DNA of 62,108 nt from UBA1351 sp964627665 (GCA_964627665.1 CAZVKG010000013.1:1-62108), one strand, 5' to 3'; positions 1 through 9,016 are shown, numbered from the stretch's first letter. Notes: generated by a model from the letters alone, not told the origin. A program made the numbers and translations.

Positions 1-659
1 TAATTAGTGCAATTATTGGTGCTAGGCTATACTATGTTGCCTTTGCATGGGATGATTATAAAGATAATCTACTCGATATTTTTGCAACGCGAGAAGGTGG
101 ATTAGCTATATATGGTGGCGTTATTGGTTCTTTAATCGCCTTAATTATCTATACAAAAGTAAAAAAATTAAGCTTTACTCAAATGGCAGATACTGCTGTT
201 CCGGGACTGGCTTTAGGACAAATGATTGGTCGTATAGGTAATTTTATCAATATGGAAGCGTTTGGCGGATACACAGATTCAGTGTTTGCTATGGCATTAA
301 AAGCAGGCAAAGCCAAGATTCCGGCATCAATGGTAGAGCATATTGGTCCATTATCAGGTTATGAAGGAAATTATTTGCAAGTACAACCGACCTTTGCTTA
401 TGAATCCCTATGGAATTTAGGTGTTGTTATTATTTTAATGGTTTATACTAAACATAAAAAGTTTCAAGGTGAAATTTTAGCCATGTATTTTTTACTTTAC
501 GGATTAGGTCGTAGTTGGATTGAAGGACTTCGAACAGACCAGCTTCTCATTGGAAGTACAACAATTGCTGCATCACAAGTATTGTCGATTGCTTTAGTAA
601 TTGTGAGTGGGGTGTTCATTGTATATAAACGTAAGCAGGGAAAAAATAATGGAATATAG
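1..659 (+). CDS. lgt: Prolipoprotein diacylglyceryl transferase (Lgt), 5'-truncated by window edge
   Basis: Membrane enzyme that moves diacylglycerol from phosphatidylglycerol to the lipobox cysteine of prolipoproteins, the first step of lipoprotein maturation. The open frame runs unbroken from the left edge (codons begin at base 3), so the N-terminus lies outside the window. Visible family motifs are GARLYYV near the left edge, REGGLAIYGGVIG, and the Lgt signature GRIGNFINMEAFG; at least three hydrophobic segments follow, and the C-terminus is lysine-rich as expected on the cytoplasmic side. The frame ends in a stop at 657-659, and a strong hairpin terminator follows, so lgt is not co-transcribed with the mra genes. 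Identification is by motif recognition and is secure. Confidence 0.95.
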   Translation, partial: ISAIIGARLYYVAFAWDDYKDNLLDIFATREGGLAIYGGVIGSLIALIIYTKVKKLSFTQMADTAVPGLALGQMIGRIGNFINMEAFGGYTDSVFAMALKAGKAKIPASMVEHIGPLSGYEGNYLQVQPTFAYESLWNLGVVIILMVYTKHKKFQGEILAMYFLLYGLGRSWIEGLRTDQLLIGSTTIAASQVLSIALVIVSGVFIVYKRKQGKNNGI

Positions 660-708
660 GACTTTAGTATTATTTTTTTAATTAGCATGTAAATATTCTT
701 GGATATGA

Positions 709-760
709 AGCTATATATAGATGAAAGTAGCAGTTTTTCATCTATATATAGCTTTTTTTT
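709..760 (+). terminator. Rho-independent terminator after lgt
   Basis: Bases 709-726 pair perfectly with 736-753 (18 bp, AT-rich, 9-base loop), and a run of eight T residues ends at 760. It separates lgt from the division operon promoter at 822. Confidence 0.9.
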
Positions 761-821
761 ATTTGCGATGGAATAAAAGTAAATTAAACTGACAAATTGG
801 TATTTTTTTTGCATAGATGAC

Positions 822-850
822 TTGATTTCATTAGAAAGATAGTCTAAAAT
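822..850 (+). promoter_or_regulatory. Sigma-A promoter of the mraZ division operon
   Basis: TTGATT (822-827), a 17-base spacer and TAAAAT (845-850). It sits directly upstream of the MraZ-type repeats and about 70 bases before mraZ, so it should drive the whole mraZ-to-ftsQ block. Confidence 0.75.
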
Positions 851-858
851 AGACATAA

Positions 859-898
859 GGTGTCAAAAGGTGACAAATAATGTCAAAAAGTGGGGAAT
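859..898 (+). promoter_or_regulatory. MraZ operator: four 10-base direct repeats
   Basis: Four consecutive 10-base units, GGTGTCAAAA, GGTGACAAAT, AATGTCAAAA and AGTGGGGAAT, each carry a GTG/TG core at the same phase. MraZ is known to bind short G-rich direct repeats spaced one helical turn apart in front of its own gene. These units start 8 bases after the -10 box, where a bound repressor would block early transcription. Binding by this MraZ is inferred. Confidence 0.75.
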
Positions 899-918
899 AA
901 TGAATAGGGGGTGACAGC

Positions 919-1368
919 ATGTTTAACGGTGAATATAGCCATTCAATTGATAGTAAGGGTCGTATTACTATGCCGGCCAAGTTTCGAGAAGAACTGGGTG
1001 AGGAATGTGTTGTCGCTCGAGGGTTTGAAGGATGTCTAAGTGTCTATTCCATGGAAGAATGGCAGAAGTTAACTGATTTTTTAATGGGAGCTTCAGAGTT
1101 TCAAAAAGAAATTCGATTAATGCGTCGTGCGATACTAGCCACAGCAGTCACTTGTTCATATGATAAACAAGGAAGAATTCTTATAAGTAATGAACTTCGA
1201 AATAGAGGAAACTTGACAAAAGAAGTAATGATTGTTGGTGTTGGTCCCAAAATCGAACTTTGGGACAAAGAAATATGGGAAGAATTTAATGATATTAGTG
1301 ATGATGAATTATCAGCATTAGCAGAAGGCATATTAAATGGAAACAGATCTAAGGACGGGGGTATTTAA
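919..1368 (+). CDS. mraZ: Transcriptional regulator MraZ
   Basis: DNA-binding regulator of the division and cell-wall cluster, related to SpoVT/AbrB swapped-hairpin folds and acting as a ring oligomer. The 149-residue length is typical. Both MraZ half-domains are visible: the first begins FNGEYSHSIDSKGRITMPAKFR, the second carries SYDKQGRILI at about residues 80-90. The start ATG follows a GGGGG-containing ribosome site. Its stop overlaps the rsmH ATG by one base (TAATG), so the two are translationally coupled. The four-repeat operator just upstream suggests autoregulation. Confidence 0.96.
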   Translation: MFNGEYSHSIDSKGRITMPAKFREELGEECVVARGFEGCLSVYSMEEWQKLTDFLMGASEFQKEIRLMRRAILATAVTCSYDKQGRILISNELRNRGNLTKEVMIVGVGPKIELWDKEIWEEFNDISDDELSALAEGILNGNRSKDGGI

Positions 1369-2309
1369 TGGAATTTAAACATGTATCGGTATTGCTAGAT
1401 GAATGTATAGAAGGGTTAAATATTAAAGAAGAAGGTATATATATTGATGGTACTCTTGGAGGTGCCGGACATGGTAAAGAAATAGCGAGCCGTCTTTCAG
1501 AAAAAGGAATGTTTATCGGTTTTGACCAAGATTTAGAAGCGATTCAATCATCAGCAGATAAATTTGATTCAGTTAAATGTAGAGTTGAGTTAGTGCATTC
1601 TAATTATGAAGCCATACGTTTCGAGTTAGAAAAACTTGATATTATCGGCGTGGATGGAATATTGCTGGATTTAGGTGTGTCCTCATATCAATTAGATACA
1701 GCCGAGCGAGGGTTTTCATACATGCAAGATGCGCCATTAGACATGCGCATGAACCAAACAATGGAGCGGACTGCAAAAGATATTGTGAATACATACGATG
1801 AAAATCAATTGATTCGAATATTAAAGGTATATGGCGAAGAAAGGTTTGCTCCCAAAATAGCAAGAAAGATTATTGCACAACGACAAAGCAAGCCGATTGA
1901 AACAACACTAGAATTAGTTCATATTATTGATGAATGCATCCCAACAAAGTTTAAGATTAAATTTGGACATCCTGCAAAGAGAACCTTTCAGGCTTTACGA
2001 ATTGAAGTTAACCGAGAATTAGAAGTTTTAGAAAATACGCTATCCGATATGATTGATTTATTAAACCCAAAAGGTCGATTATGTGTCATCACTTTTCATT
2101 CGTTAGAAGATCGCATTGTTAAACATATTTTTAAGGATAATGAAGATCCTTGTACCTGTCCAAAAGATTTTCCGATATGTGTTTGTGGATTAAAGCCAAA
2201 AGGTAAAATGAAGCCAAGAAAGCCGATACTGCCTTCATCCGAAGAAATAGAAAACAATTCTCGTTCAAAAAGTGCAAAACTTAGAATATTTGAAAGAGTA
2301 GGTGAATAA
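1368..2309 (+). CDS. rsmH: 16S rRNA (cytosine-1402-N4)-methyltransferase RsmH
   Basis: SAM-dependent methyltransferase (formerly MraW) that modifies C1402 in the decoding centre of 16S rRNA. Its 313 residues match the family length. The SAM-binding glycine motif lies near the N-terminus (YIDGTLGGAGHG), followed by GVDGILLDLGVSSYQLD, and the conserved GRLCVITFHSLEDRIVK block near residue 240. The C-terminal part has a cysteine cluster (CTCPKDFPICVCG) and ends RSKSAKLR, both typical. It is the second gene of the mra operon, overlapping mraZ by one base and ending immediately before the GTG of ftsL. Confidence 0.97.
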   Translation: MEFKHVSVLLDECIEGLNIKEEGIYIDGTLGGAGHGKEIASRLSEKGMFIGFDQDLEAIQSSADKFDSVKCRVELVHSNYEAIRFELEKLDIIGVDGILLDLGVSSYQLDTAERGFSYMQDAPLDMRMNQTMERTAKDIVNTYDENQLIRILKVYGEERFAPKIARKIIAQRQSKPIETTLELVHIIDECIPTKFKIKFGHPAKRTFQALRIEVNRELEVLENTLSDMIDLLNPKGRLCVITFHSLEDRIVKHIFKDNEDPCTCPKDFPICVCGLKPKGKMKPRKPILPSSEEIENNSRSKSAKLRIFERVGE

Positions 2310-2310
2310 T

Positions 2311-2856
2311 GTGGGGGGAAAACAAAAAAAATATTCATACGAATATCGTACAATTGGTAACAATGCAGTAAAAATTATTCGTGAAGATGAAGTTGCGGAA
2401 GTTGCGGTTAAAAAAAGAAGAATACAAAAAAGTCCGGATGCAATCTATTTAGAAGACCCAAAGCGTCAAATCTCAACAGATTCAGTTAATCGTCTCTGTA
2501 CATTTGTGATTGCTTTTGTTATAATTGCAACGTTAGGAATATGTGTTACATATTTAGAAACACAACTAAATATTAACCGTTTAAATTCTGAAATTGATCG
2601 AGTGAAAACAGAAATATCTAAAGTCGGCAATGAGAATAATCAGTTGGAACAAGATCTTGATAGTATGGTTGATTTGGATCAAATATATGATGAAGCAACA
2701 ACGCGATTAGGGATGCGTTTGCCCGGACCGAGCGAAGTATTTTATGTAAGTTATGAACCGGTCAGTTATACAACAAAATATAAACAAATTGAAAAAAAAT
2801 CAAATAATGTGACAATGGGACAAGTACTTGGTCACATTTTCAAAGTTGGTGAATAA
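2311..2856 (+). CDS. ftsL: FtsL-like cell division protein
   Basis: Small bitopic division protein by position and architecture: a basic cytoplasmic N-terminus of about 60 residues, one membrane segment (LCTFVIAFVIIATLGICVTYL), then an external heptad-type coiled coil rich in L, I, E and N. In the family it forms a complex with DivIC and DivIB/FtsQ that activates FtsW and the division PBP. The 181-residue product is longer than many FtsL proteins because of a hydrophilic tail after the coil. I prefer GTG 2311, which is 6 bases after AGGTG; a GTG at 2302 would overlap rsmH. Sequence conservation is low in this family, so the name rests on position and shape. Confidence 0.78.
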   Translation: MGGKQKKYSYEYRTIGNNAVKIIREDEVAEVAVKKRRIQKSPDAIYLEDPKRQISTDSVNRLCTFVIAFVIIATLGICVTYLETQLNINRLNSEIDRVKTEISKVGNENNQLEQDLDSMVDLDQIYDEATTRLGMRLPGPSEVFYVSYEPVSYTTKYKQIEKKSNNVTMGQVLGHIFKVGE

Positions 2857-2857
2857 T

Positions 2858-4657
2858 GTGTTAGAAAAAAGTGAAATGGGAATGAAAAGAAAAGGCACAT
2901 TTCTTTTCATTGCTTTTATTTTAGGATTTTTAGCCTTAATCGGACAATTAACGTATATTGTTTTCGTTGAAGGCAAGAATTATAATCTCGCAGTTTTACA
3001 AAATGTAGCGCAAAGGGAAGGGAGTGTTACATTAAACGATAAACGTGGTAAAATCATTGACCGAAATGGCATCGTTTTTGCTGAGTCTGTTGCAACATAT
3101 GATTTGATTTTTGATGCGAGACTATTAAGTACTCAACAGGAAGAAACGGTTGAAAAAACAATTCAGTACTTAAATAGTCAATTAGGATTTCCTAAAACTG
3201 AGCTAGAACAAAAATTAATTGATAACAGTCATAATAGTTATGATATCATCGGAAATGGGTATAGTTATAACGAATTTAAACAAATCAAAGAAGATATAGA
3301 TACCTATCAAGTTATAGGTATCTTTTATAGAGAACATTATGAACGTAATTATCCATATCCAACGATTGCTTCGGACATCGTTGGGTTTGTCAATAATGAT
3401 TTTTCAGGAGCATATGGAATTGAACTTATATACGACAAGTTTTTAAAAGGCAAACCAGGACGAGTCTATGGCTCGGTTGGTGACGATAATATGGCTGAAG
3501 TCAATGAAGTTCCAGCCATAAATGGGGACGATGTGATGCTTACAATTGACTATACAATACAGAAGCATATTAAAGATGCTATTACGAACTTTAGAGAAGA
3601 CATGGATGCAACATTTATTCAAGTTATTGTCATGAATCCGAATACCGGAGAAATATACGGAATGGTAAATGACCCGGACTTTAGTTTAGAAAATCCCTAT
3701 GACTTGACGGCGTTTTATGATTCTGAAGTTTTAGAAGAGATGACTCAAGAAGAAAAATCGGCTGCACTTAATAATTTGTGGAAAAATGAAACGATTACCA
3801 ATGCTTATGAACCTGGGAGTACGTTTAAACCGTTTGTCTTTGCGGCTGGTTTAGAAGAACAAAAAACAACACTTGAACAAACTTATGTATGCAACGGACA
3901 TTTACAGGTTGCTGATAGAAGAATCAGTTGTTGGAAACAAGGAGGCCATGGTGTGCAAACAATTGCTGAAGGACTGGAAAATTCATGCAATGTTGCATTT
4001 ATGCTTTTAGGAGAACAATTAGGTCGAGATTTGTTTTATAAGTATCAACATATGTTTGGATTTGGATCAATAACAAATATTGATTTAAATGGAGAAACAT
4101 CAGCACGTAATTTGATTCATAAAGTTGAAAATTTGAATCAGGTCGAATTAGCCACAAGTGCCTTTGGACAAACATTTGGGATTACACCTATGCAATTAAT
4201 CACCGGATTTTCCTCGTTGATTAATGGTGGCAAGTTATATGAACCCCATTTAATGAAAAGTGTTTTTAATGAGAGGCAAATCGTCGAAACGCATCAACCT
4301 AAATTAGTACGTCAAGTCATTAGCGAAGAAGTTGCTGAAATCACTAAACAGGCTTTGGCAGGAGTCGTTAATGAAGGAACCGGGAAAAAAGCATCAATTG
4401 CAGGATATGAAATCGGAGGAAAAACAGGAACAGCTGAAACGTTAGGAAGAGATGACAGGCATTACATTGTCTCATTTATTGGATTTGCACCGATTGAAAA
4501 ACCTGAAGTCATCACACTTGTTGTCGTCGATGAACCTCAAGCTAGTGTTATTGACTCTCGTTTTGCCGCAAGTATATTTGTGGATGTGATGGAAGATGTC
4601 ATGCCGTATTTACATATTTTCAAAGACGTTGATGAAGAAATAGACCTGTCGGAATAG
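2858..4657 (+). CDS. Division-type class B penicillin-binding protein (FtsI/PBP2B/SpoVD family)
   Basis: Peptidoglycan DD-transpeptidase that cross-links septal wall outside the membrane, working with FtsW. An N-terminal membrane anchor (about residues 8-28) precedes the dimerisation domain. The transpeptidase motifs are complete: SxxK with serine 321 (GSTFKP), SxN at 376-378 (SCN), and KTG at 522-524. No PASTA repeats follow: the protein ends about 75 residues after KTG in an acidic tail, so it resembles vegetative FtsI more than PASTA-bearing SpoVD or PBP2X. Start chosen as GTG 2858, after GGTG at 2848 and immediately after the ftsL stop; GTG 2849 is an alternative. The exact physiological role (division or sporulation) cannot be read from sequence. 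Confidence 0.9.
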   Translation: MLEKSEMGMKRKGTFLFIAFILGFLALIGQLTYIVFVEGKNYNLAVLQNVAQREGSVTLNDKRGKIIDRNGIVFAESVATYDLIFDARLLSTQQEETVEKTIQYLNSQLGFPKTELEQKLIDNSHNSYDIIGNGYSYNEFKQIKEDIDTYQVIGIFYREHYERNYPYPTIASDIVGFVNNDFSGAYGIELIYDKFLKGKPGRVYGSVGDDNMAEVNEVPAINGDDVMLTIDYTIQKHIKDAITNFREDMDATFIQVIVMNPNTGEIYGMVNDPDFSLENPYDLTAFYDSEVLEEMTQEEKSAALNNLWKNETITNAYEPGSTFKPFVFAAGLEEQKTTLEQTYVCNGHLQVADRRISCWKQGGHGVQTIAEGLENSCNVAFMLLGEQLGRDLFYKYQHMFGFGSITNIDLNGETSARNLIHKVENLNQVELATSAFGQTFGITPMQLITGFSSLINGGKLYEPHLMKSVFNERQIVETHQPKLVRQVISEEVAEITKQALAGVVNEGTGKKASIAGYEIGGKTGTAETLGRDDRHYIVSFIGFAPIEKPEVITLVVVDEPQASVIDSRFAASIFVDVMEDVMPYLHIFKDVDEEIDLSE

Positions 4658-4665
4658 GAGGAAGT

Positions 4666-6141
4666 ATGCAACTTAAAGGATTATTAGACGGACAAGAATA
4701 CACGGTAGTACAAGGGGACATAAAATGTAATATTAAAGGAATACATAATGATTCAAGAAAAATTGAAGAGGATTATGTATTTGTTGCAATTAAAGGATTT
4801 GAGCAAGATGGGCATGTCTATATTGGTCAAAGTATTAATAATGGAGCTGCAGCGATTGTACTAGAGGACCCGAATCTTTATGAAGGTACAATTCCTGAAG
4901 ATATCGTTGTTGTTCAAGTGGAGAATGGAAGAAAGGTTTTATCGTCAATGGCAACGCATTTTTATAACCATCCGTCATCTCAATTTAAACTATGTGGTGT
5001 TACAGGAACGAATGGTAAAACATCAACCGTTTTTCTCATTAATAATGTTCTTGAATATGTCCAACGAAAAACGGGACTAATCGGTACAATTCTAAATAAA
5101 ATAGGCGATGACACGTTTGAGACAGAACGGACGACGCCAGAGTCTATAGAAGTTAAAAAACTTTTCAAACAAATGGCTGATGCCAATGTTCAGGATGTTA
5201 TCATGGAAGTTTCATCCCATGCATTAGATTTATATCGCGTTGCATATACTCAGTTTGATGTTGCTGTTTTTACCAATCTTACACTCGATCATCTTGACTA
5301 CCATAAAACAATGGAAAACTATCGAAATGCAAAAATGAAACTATTTGAGATGGCAGAAATTGGAGTTATTAATATTGATGATGAAGCAGGAAGGTATATA
5401 TTAGAACATTCAACATGTAAAAACCATCTGACATATAGCCTTAAGGATGCGAGTGCTGCCTTATTTGCTTCAAATATTGTCAATCATTTATCAGGAGCAT
5501 CATTCGAATTAAACTATCAGTCAAAAAAATATCAGATTAAACTTCAAACACCGGGTGAATTTAGTGTCTATAATGGATTGGCAGCGATAGGTGCATGTCT
5601 TTCGTTGAATGTAGAAATGCAAGATATCATCTCGGCATTGGAAAACAATAGTCGTATAAAAGGAAGATTTGAAACAATAGAATCAATAAAAGGCTATATT
5701 GCAATTGTTGATTATGCACATGCTCCGGATGGACTCGAAAATGTATTGCAGTCAATGAAAGGATTTGCTCCGAAACGTATCATTACCGTGTTTGGTTGTG
5801 GTGGTGATCGAGATAAATCGAAGAGGCCCATTATGGGTGAGATTGGCGGACGATATTCAGATTATTGCATTATAACATCAGATAATCCTAGAACAGAAGA
5901 TCCTGAACGTATTCTTGATGGTGTTGAAAATGGTATACAAAAAACAAACTGTCCTTATTTGAGAATTTTAGACCGTAGAGAAGCTATTCATAAGGCGTTA
6001 AAAATAGCAGAAAAAGAAGACTTGGTTTTGGTTGCCGGTAAAGGACATGAAGATTATCAGATTATCGGTAAGGACAAAATTCACTTTGATGATGCGGAAG
6101 AGATTAAAAATTACATCAAGGAGAATGAAAATGTCGATTAA
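4666..6141 (+). CDS. murE: UDP-MurNAc-tripeptide synthetase, meso-diaminopimelate type (MurE)
   Basis: Cytoplasmic ATP-dependent ligase that adds the third amino acid to UDP-MurNAc-L-Ala-D-Glu. The ATP-binding loop GVTGTNGKTS lies near residues 110-120. The substrate-selecting DNPR motif is at residues 406-409 (DNPRTEDP); in MurE this motif marks meso-diaminopimelate rather than lysine specificity. The C-terminal KGHEDYQ motif is also present. The 491-residue length is normal. It starts at ATG after AGGAGGAAGT, eight bases after the PBP stop, and its end overlaps the start of mraY. The other Mur ligases usually nearby (MurF, MurD) are not in this window. Confidence 0.96.
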   Translation: MQLKGLLDGQEYTVVQGDIKCNIKGIHNDSRKIEEDYVFVAIKGFEQDGHVYIGQSINNGAAAIVLEDPNLYEGTIPEDIVVVQVENGRKVLSSMATHFYNHPSSQFKLCGVTGTNGKTSTVFLINNVLEYVQRKTGLIGTILNKIGDDTFETERTTPESIEVKKLFKQMADANVQDVIMEVSSHALDLYRVAYTQFDVAVFTNLTLDHLDYHKTMENYRNAKMKLFEMAEIGVINIDDEAGRYILEHSTCKNHLTYSLKDASAALFASNIVNHLSGASFELNYQSKKYQIKLQTPGEFSVYNGLAAIGACLSLNVEMQDIISALENNSRIKGRFETIESIKGYIAIVDYAHAPDGLENVLQSMKGFAPKRIITVFGCGGDRDKSKRPIMGEIGGRYSDYCIITSDNPRTEDPERILDGVENGIQKTNCPYLRILDRREAIHKALKIAEKEDLVLVAGKGHEDYQIIGKDKIHFDDAEEIKNYIKENENVD

Positions 6142-7084
6142 TTGGATATTACCGCTCATTCTAACATTCATCGTCACCTCCCTTATTGCCCCCAGAATGC
6201 TACCGTTACTAAAACGACTAAAATTTGGCCAACATGTTCGGGATGATGGCCCTGAATCGCATTTGAAGAAACAAGGAACACCAACGATGGGTGGCGTGAT
6301 TTTTCTTTTGGGAATTCTAATTGCTTCTCTTTTTTGGGCAAGAGAGCATAGGAATATTATTCCGATTTTTTTGGCAATGTTTTCTTTCGGAATGATTGGT
6401 TTTTTAGATGATTGGTTGAAAATCAGAAAACGTCAATCGGAAGGTTTGACTTCATTGCAAAAATTTAGTTTACAGGCATTTGTCGCTATTATTTATTTGG
6501 TGATAGGTTTATGGACGCAGATGTTATCCACACAAATAATAATTCCGTTCACCTATGGGTATAAAGTTGACATTGGCTTGTTTTTTGTTCCGATTATGCT
6601 GGTTGTGATCTTAGGAACAGTCAATGGTGTGAATTTAACAGACGGTTTAGATGGTTTGGCGACATCGGTAACAAGCATGGTTAGCATATTCTTTATCCTA
6701 GCGGCGATATTGCTTAAAGCAGAGCAAGAGATAATGCCGGCTATTGTCTTAGGAGGGTTGTTGTCCTTCTTATTGTATAATACATATCCGGCCAAGGTGT
6801 TTATGGGAGATACAGGTTCTCTAGCATTAGGAGGATTTGTTGCTTCTATGGCGATTAGTTTAGAACTCCCATTATTTATTCTTTTATTTGGCGTCATTTA
6901 TCTTATTGAATCTATATCAGTCATTCTTCAAGTAGGCTACTACAAAAAAACGAAGAAGCGAATCTTTAAGATGGCACCTATTCATCATCATTTTGAATTA
7001 AGTGGAATGGCGGAAACTCAAGTAGTGACTTATTTCACAATTATTACAGTGATTATGTCATTGATTGCAATATTAGCAATGTAG
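6131..7084 (+). CDS. mraY: Phospho-N-acetylmuramoyl-pentapeptide transferase (MraY)
   Basis: Integral membrane enzyme that links phospho-MurNAc-pentapeptide to undecaprenyl phosphate, giving lipid I. About ten hydrophobic segments span the 317 residues. Family signatures are clear: TPTMGG near residue 50, GFLDDWLK, the catalytic NLTDGLDGLA, FMGDTGSLALGG, and APIHHHFELSG near the C-terminus. The start is ATG 6131, with AAGGAG at 6118-6123; this overlaps the end of murE by 11 bases and matches the usual N-terminus. A longer frame extends upstream, but it lies inside murE and would add an unrelated charged stretch. Confidence 0.96.
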   Translation: MSINWILPLILTFIVTSLIAPRMLPLLKRLKFGQHVRDDGPESHLKKQGTPTMGGVIFLLGILIASLFWAREHRNIIPIFLAMFSFGMIGFLDDWLKIRKRQSEGLTSLQKFSLQAFVAIIYLVIGLWTQMLSTQIIIPFTYGYKVDIGLFFVPIMLVVILGTVNGVNLTDGLDGLATSVTSMVSIFFILAAILLKAEQEIMPAIVLGGLLSFLLYNTYPAKVFMGDTGSLALGGFVASMAISLELPLFILLFGVIYLIESISVILQVGYYKKTKKRIFKMAPIHHHFELSGMAETQVVTYFTIITVIMSLIAILAM

Positions 7085-7112
7085 TTGCTACCATAGATTA
7101 TGAGGAAACATC

Positions 7113-8255
7113 ATGGGAAAGATAAAAAAGAAAAGAAATAAAAAATATAATCGTGTGTTTATGAATACACCAACAGAATATAGTGTTATTTTTGTTGTGC
7201 TTTTCCTGGTCGTGTTTGGAATCATCATGGTATATTCGTCAAGTTTTTATGCATCTGTTTCAAGACAGTCCTTAGAGCCATACATAAAACAATCTGTTTT
7301 TGCATTTATTGGATTACTTATGATGATGATTATCTCAAGAATTCAAATTACTTTTTTGAATAAATTTGTAGTGTTTGGATACCTATTAACATTGTTCTTA
7401 TTGGTGCTTGTTTTACTGATTGCAGATGATGTGAAAGGGGCAAAACGTTGGATACCGGTTGGAGGTTTCAATTTGCAGCCTTCAGAAATTGCGAAATTTG
7501 CAGTTATCTTGACACTTGCCTTGCTTCTGACACTTTTCAAAAAGCATTTGAGTGAACCTAAAGTTCTCCTTGTTCTGGGAATAACAGTAGCTATTCCCTT
7601 GGCACTTATTGTAAAGGAAGATCTTAGTGCAGGAGTCGTTTTTTTGGTGATTTGCGGAGCAATGCTTTTTGTGGCATATCGACACATTATCAAGTTGTTT
7701 GTATTTGCGATTATGTTAGGGGCTATGGGAAGTGGTTTTGTATTATTGTCATCGTATCGAATGGATCGTATAAAAACCTATTTGGATGGACCCTGGTCAG
7801 ATCCTGAAGGTGCAGGAAGGCAAATTATTCAGTCTTTATATGCGATTGGTTCAGGTGGTTTAACCGGAATAGGACTTGGGCAGAGTATGCAAAAAATGGG
7901 TTATATATCAGAAGCCCATAATGATATTATTTTTGCGGTTATTTGTGAAGAGCTAGGCTTATTAGGTGGTGTTGCCATTATTGGATTATACATAGTCCTT
8001 ATTTATAGGATTGCTCAAATATCTATTTCGGCAAAATCCATGGAACATTATTTGGTCGGAATAGGTGTTATGACCCATATTGGGATTCAAGCCTTTATAA
8101 ATATTGGGGTAGCAACAAATTTAATACCTACAACAGGGATGCCATTACCGTTTATCAGTTATGGTGGTTCTTCATTAATCATGTTGTTAGTGGAAATAGG
8201 CTTGGTGTTAAATATTGCAAGACATAATCATATTGAAGTGATGATGGGAGAGTGA
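7113..8255 (+). CDS. ftsW: FtsW/RodA/SpoVE-family peptidoglycan polymerase
   Basis: SEDS-family glycosyltransferase that polymerises lipid II into glycan strands together with a class B PBP. Ten hydrophobic segments are visible in 380 residues. Diagnostic motifs include GAKRWIPVGGFNLQPSE near residue 108, the SEAHNDIIFAVICEELG block near residue 267, and TTGMPLPFISYGGSS near residue 346. Location between mraY and ftsQ favours a division role; SpoVE, the sporulation paralogue, occupies a similar site in bacilli. The N-terminus has an unusually basic stretch (KIKKKRNKKYNR) before the first membrane helix. No murD or murG follows mraY here, unlike in many dcw clusters. Confidence 0.92.
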   Translation: MGKIKKKRNKKYNRVFMNTPTEYSVIFVVLFLVVFGIIMVYSSSFYASVSRQSLEPYIKQSVFAFIGLLMMMIISRIQITFLNKFVVFGYLLTLFLLVLVLLIADDVKGAKRWIPVGGFNLQPSEIAKFAVILTLALLLTLFKKHLSEPKVLLVLGITVAIPLALIVKEDLSAGVVFLVICGAMLFVAYRHIIKLFVFAIMLGAMGSGFVLLSSYRMDRIKTYLDGPWSDPEGAGRQIIQSLYAIGSGGLTGIGLGQSMQKMGYISEAHNDIIFAVICEELGLLGGVAIIGLYIVLIYRIAQISISAKSMEHYLVGIGVMTHIGIQAFINIGVATNLIPTTGMPLPFISYGGSSLIMLLVEIGLVLNIARHNHIEVMMGE

Positions 8256-8259
8256 CAGG

Positions 8260-8976
8260 ATGCGGGTAAAAGGAAAAATCATGATACGAATTATTGTTTT
8301 ATTTATGGTTTTAATAGGTATATTATTGGGGGTTGCAATAAAGACACCAATTGCTTCAATATCAGTTCAAGGCAATACCTATTACACGCGTGAGGAAATC
8401 ATCCGATTACTGCCGTATAATGAAGGCTCATCCGTGTTTGATGTGATGTTTAATCGTGTGGAACTCATTGAAGATCAAGGATATATTTCTCGAATGGAAA
8501 TTGAGTATCCGGACCTGACAAATATCAATATTTATATTTATGAAAAAGAGATTATTGGCTATGTTGAATACCTTGGCAAATATCTTTGTATTGATAATAA
8601 TGGATATATTGTGGATTATACTAATAAGCCCAAAGAACAACCGATTGTCAAAGGAATTGATGTTTCTGAGTTTACTATTTATGAACCATTAGATGTGAAT
8701 GAATCAATTGTTGATGCTGTATATACAATTTATCGCAACATGGAAGCATTTGACATTCCAATAACGAGTATTGATTTTTCTTATGGGAAAAATACAGAAA
8801 TTACACTTCAATGTGAGAATTTAGAGATATATATAGGTGATGTATCAAGAATTGAAGAGAAATTTCAGCTGATGCGCGAGATTATTAAGACATTACCGGA
8901 AGGTGAAAAAGGCATATTATCCATTGAAAATGTAGATCAAAATATAATTTTCAAAAGTAGCAACACCATATCTTGA
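8260..8976 (+). CDS. ftsQ: Cell division protein FtsQ/DivIB
   Basis: Bitopic division protein that joins FtsL and DivIC in the septal complex. A short cytoplasmic N-terminus is followed by one membrane helix (about residues 8-26) and then a POTRA domain beginning TPIASISVQGNTYYTREEI; the POTRA-typical pattern of a beta strand then a helix fits. The rest is the beta domain, ending without a long tail. Its 238 residues are normal. It starts four bases after ftsW and is the last gene of the dcw block here; a 137-base gap with a promoter separates it from ftsZ. Confidence 0.88.
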   Translation: MRVKGKIMIRIIVLFMVLIGILLGVAIKTPIASISVQGNTYYTREEIIRLLPYNEGSSVFDVMFNRVELIEDQGYISRMEIEYPDLTNINIYIYEKEIIGYVEYLGKYLCIDNNGYIVDYTNKPKEQPIVKGIDVSEFTIYEPLDVNESIVDAVYTIYRNMEAFDIPITSIDFSYGKNTEITLQCENLEIYIGDVSRIEEKFQLMREIIKTLPEGEKGILSIENVDQNIIFKSSNTIS

Positions 8977-9016
8977 AAATAAAATTGATTTATAGCATAT
9001 ATTGTATATTTATTAC

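Noticed and set aside
859..898. CRISPR-like short repeats
   Set aside because: The units are 10 bases with no spacers and sit on a promoter; they fit an MraZ operator.
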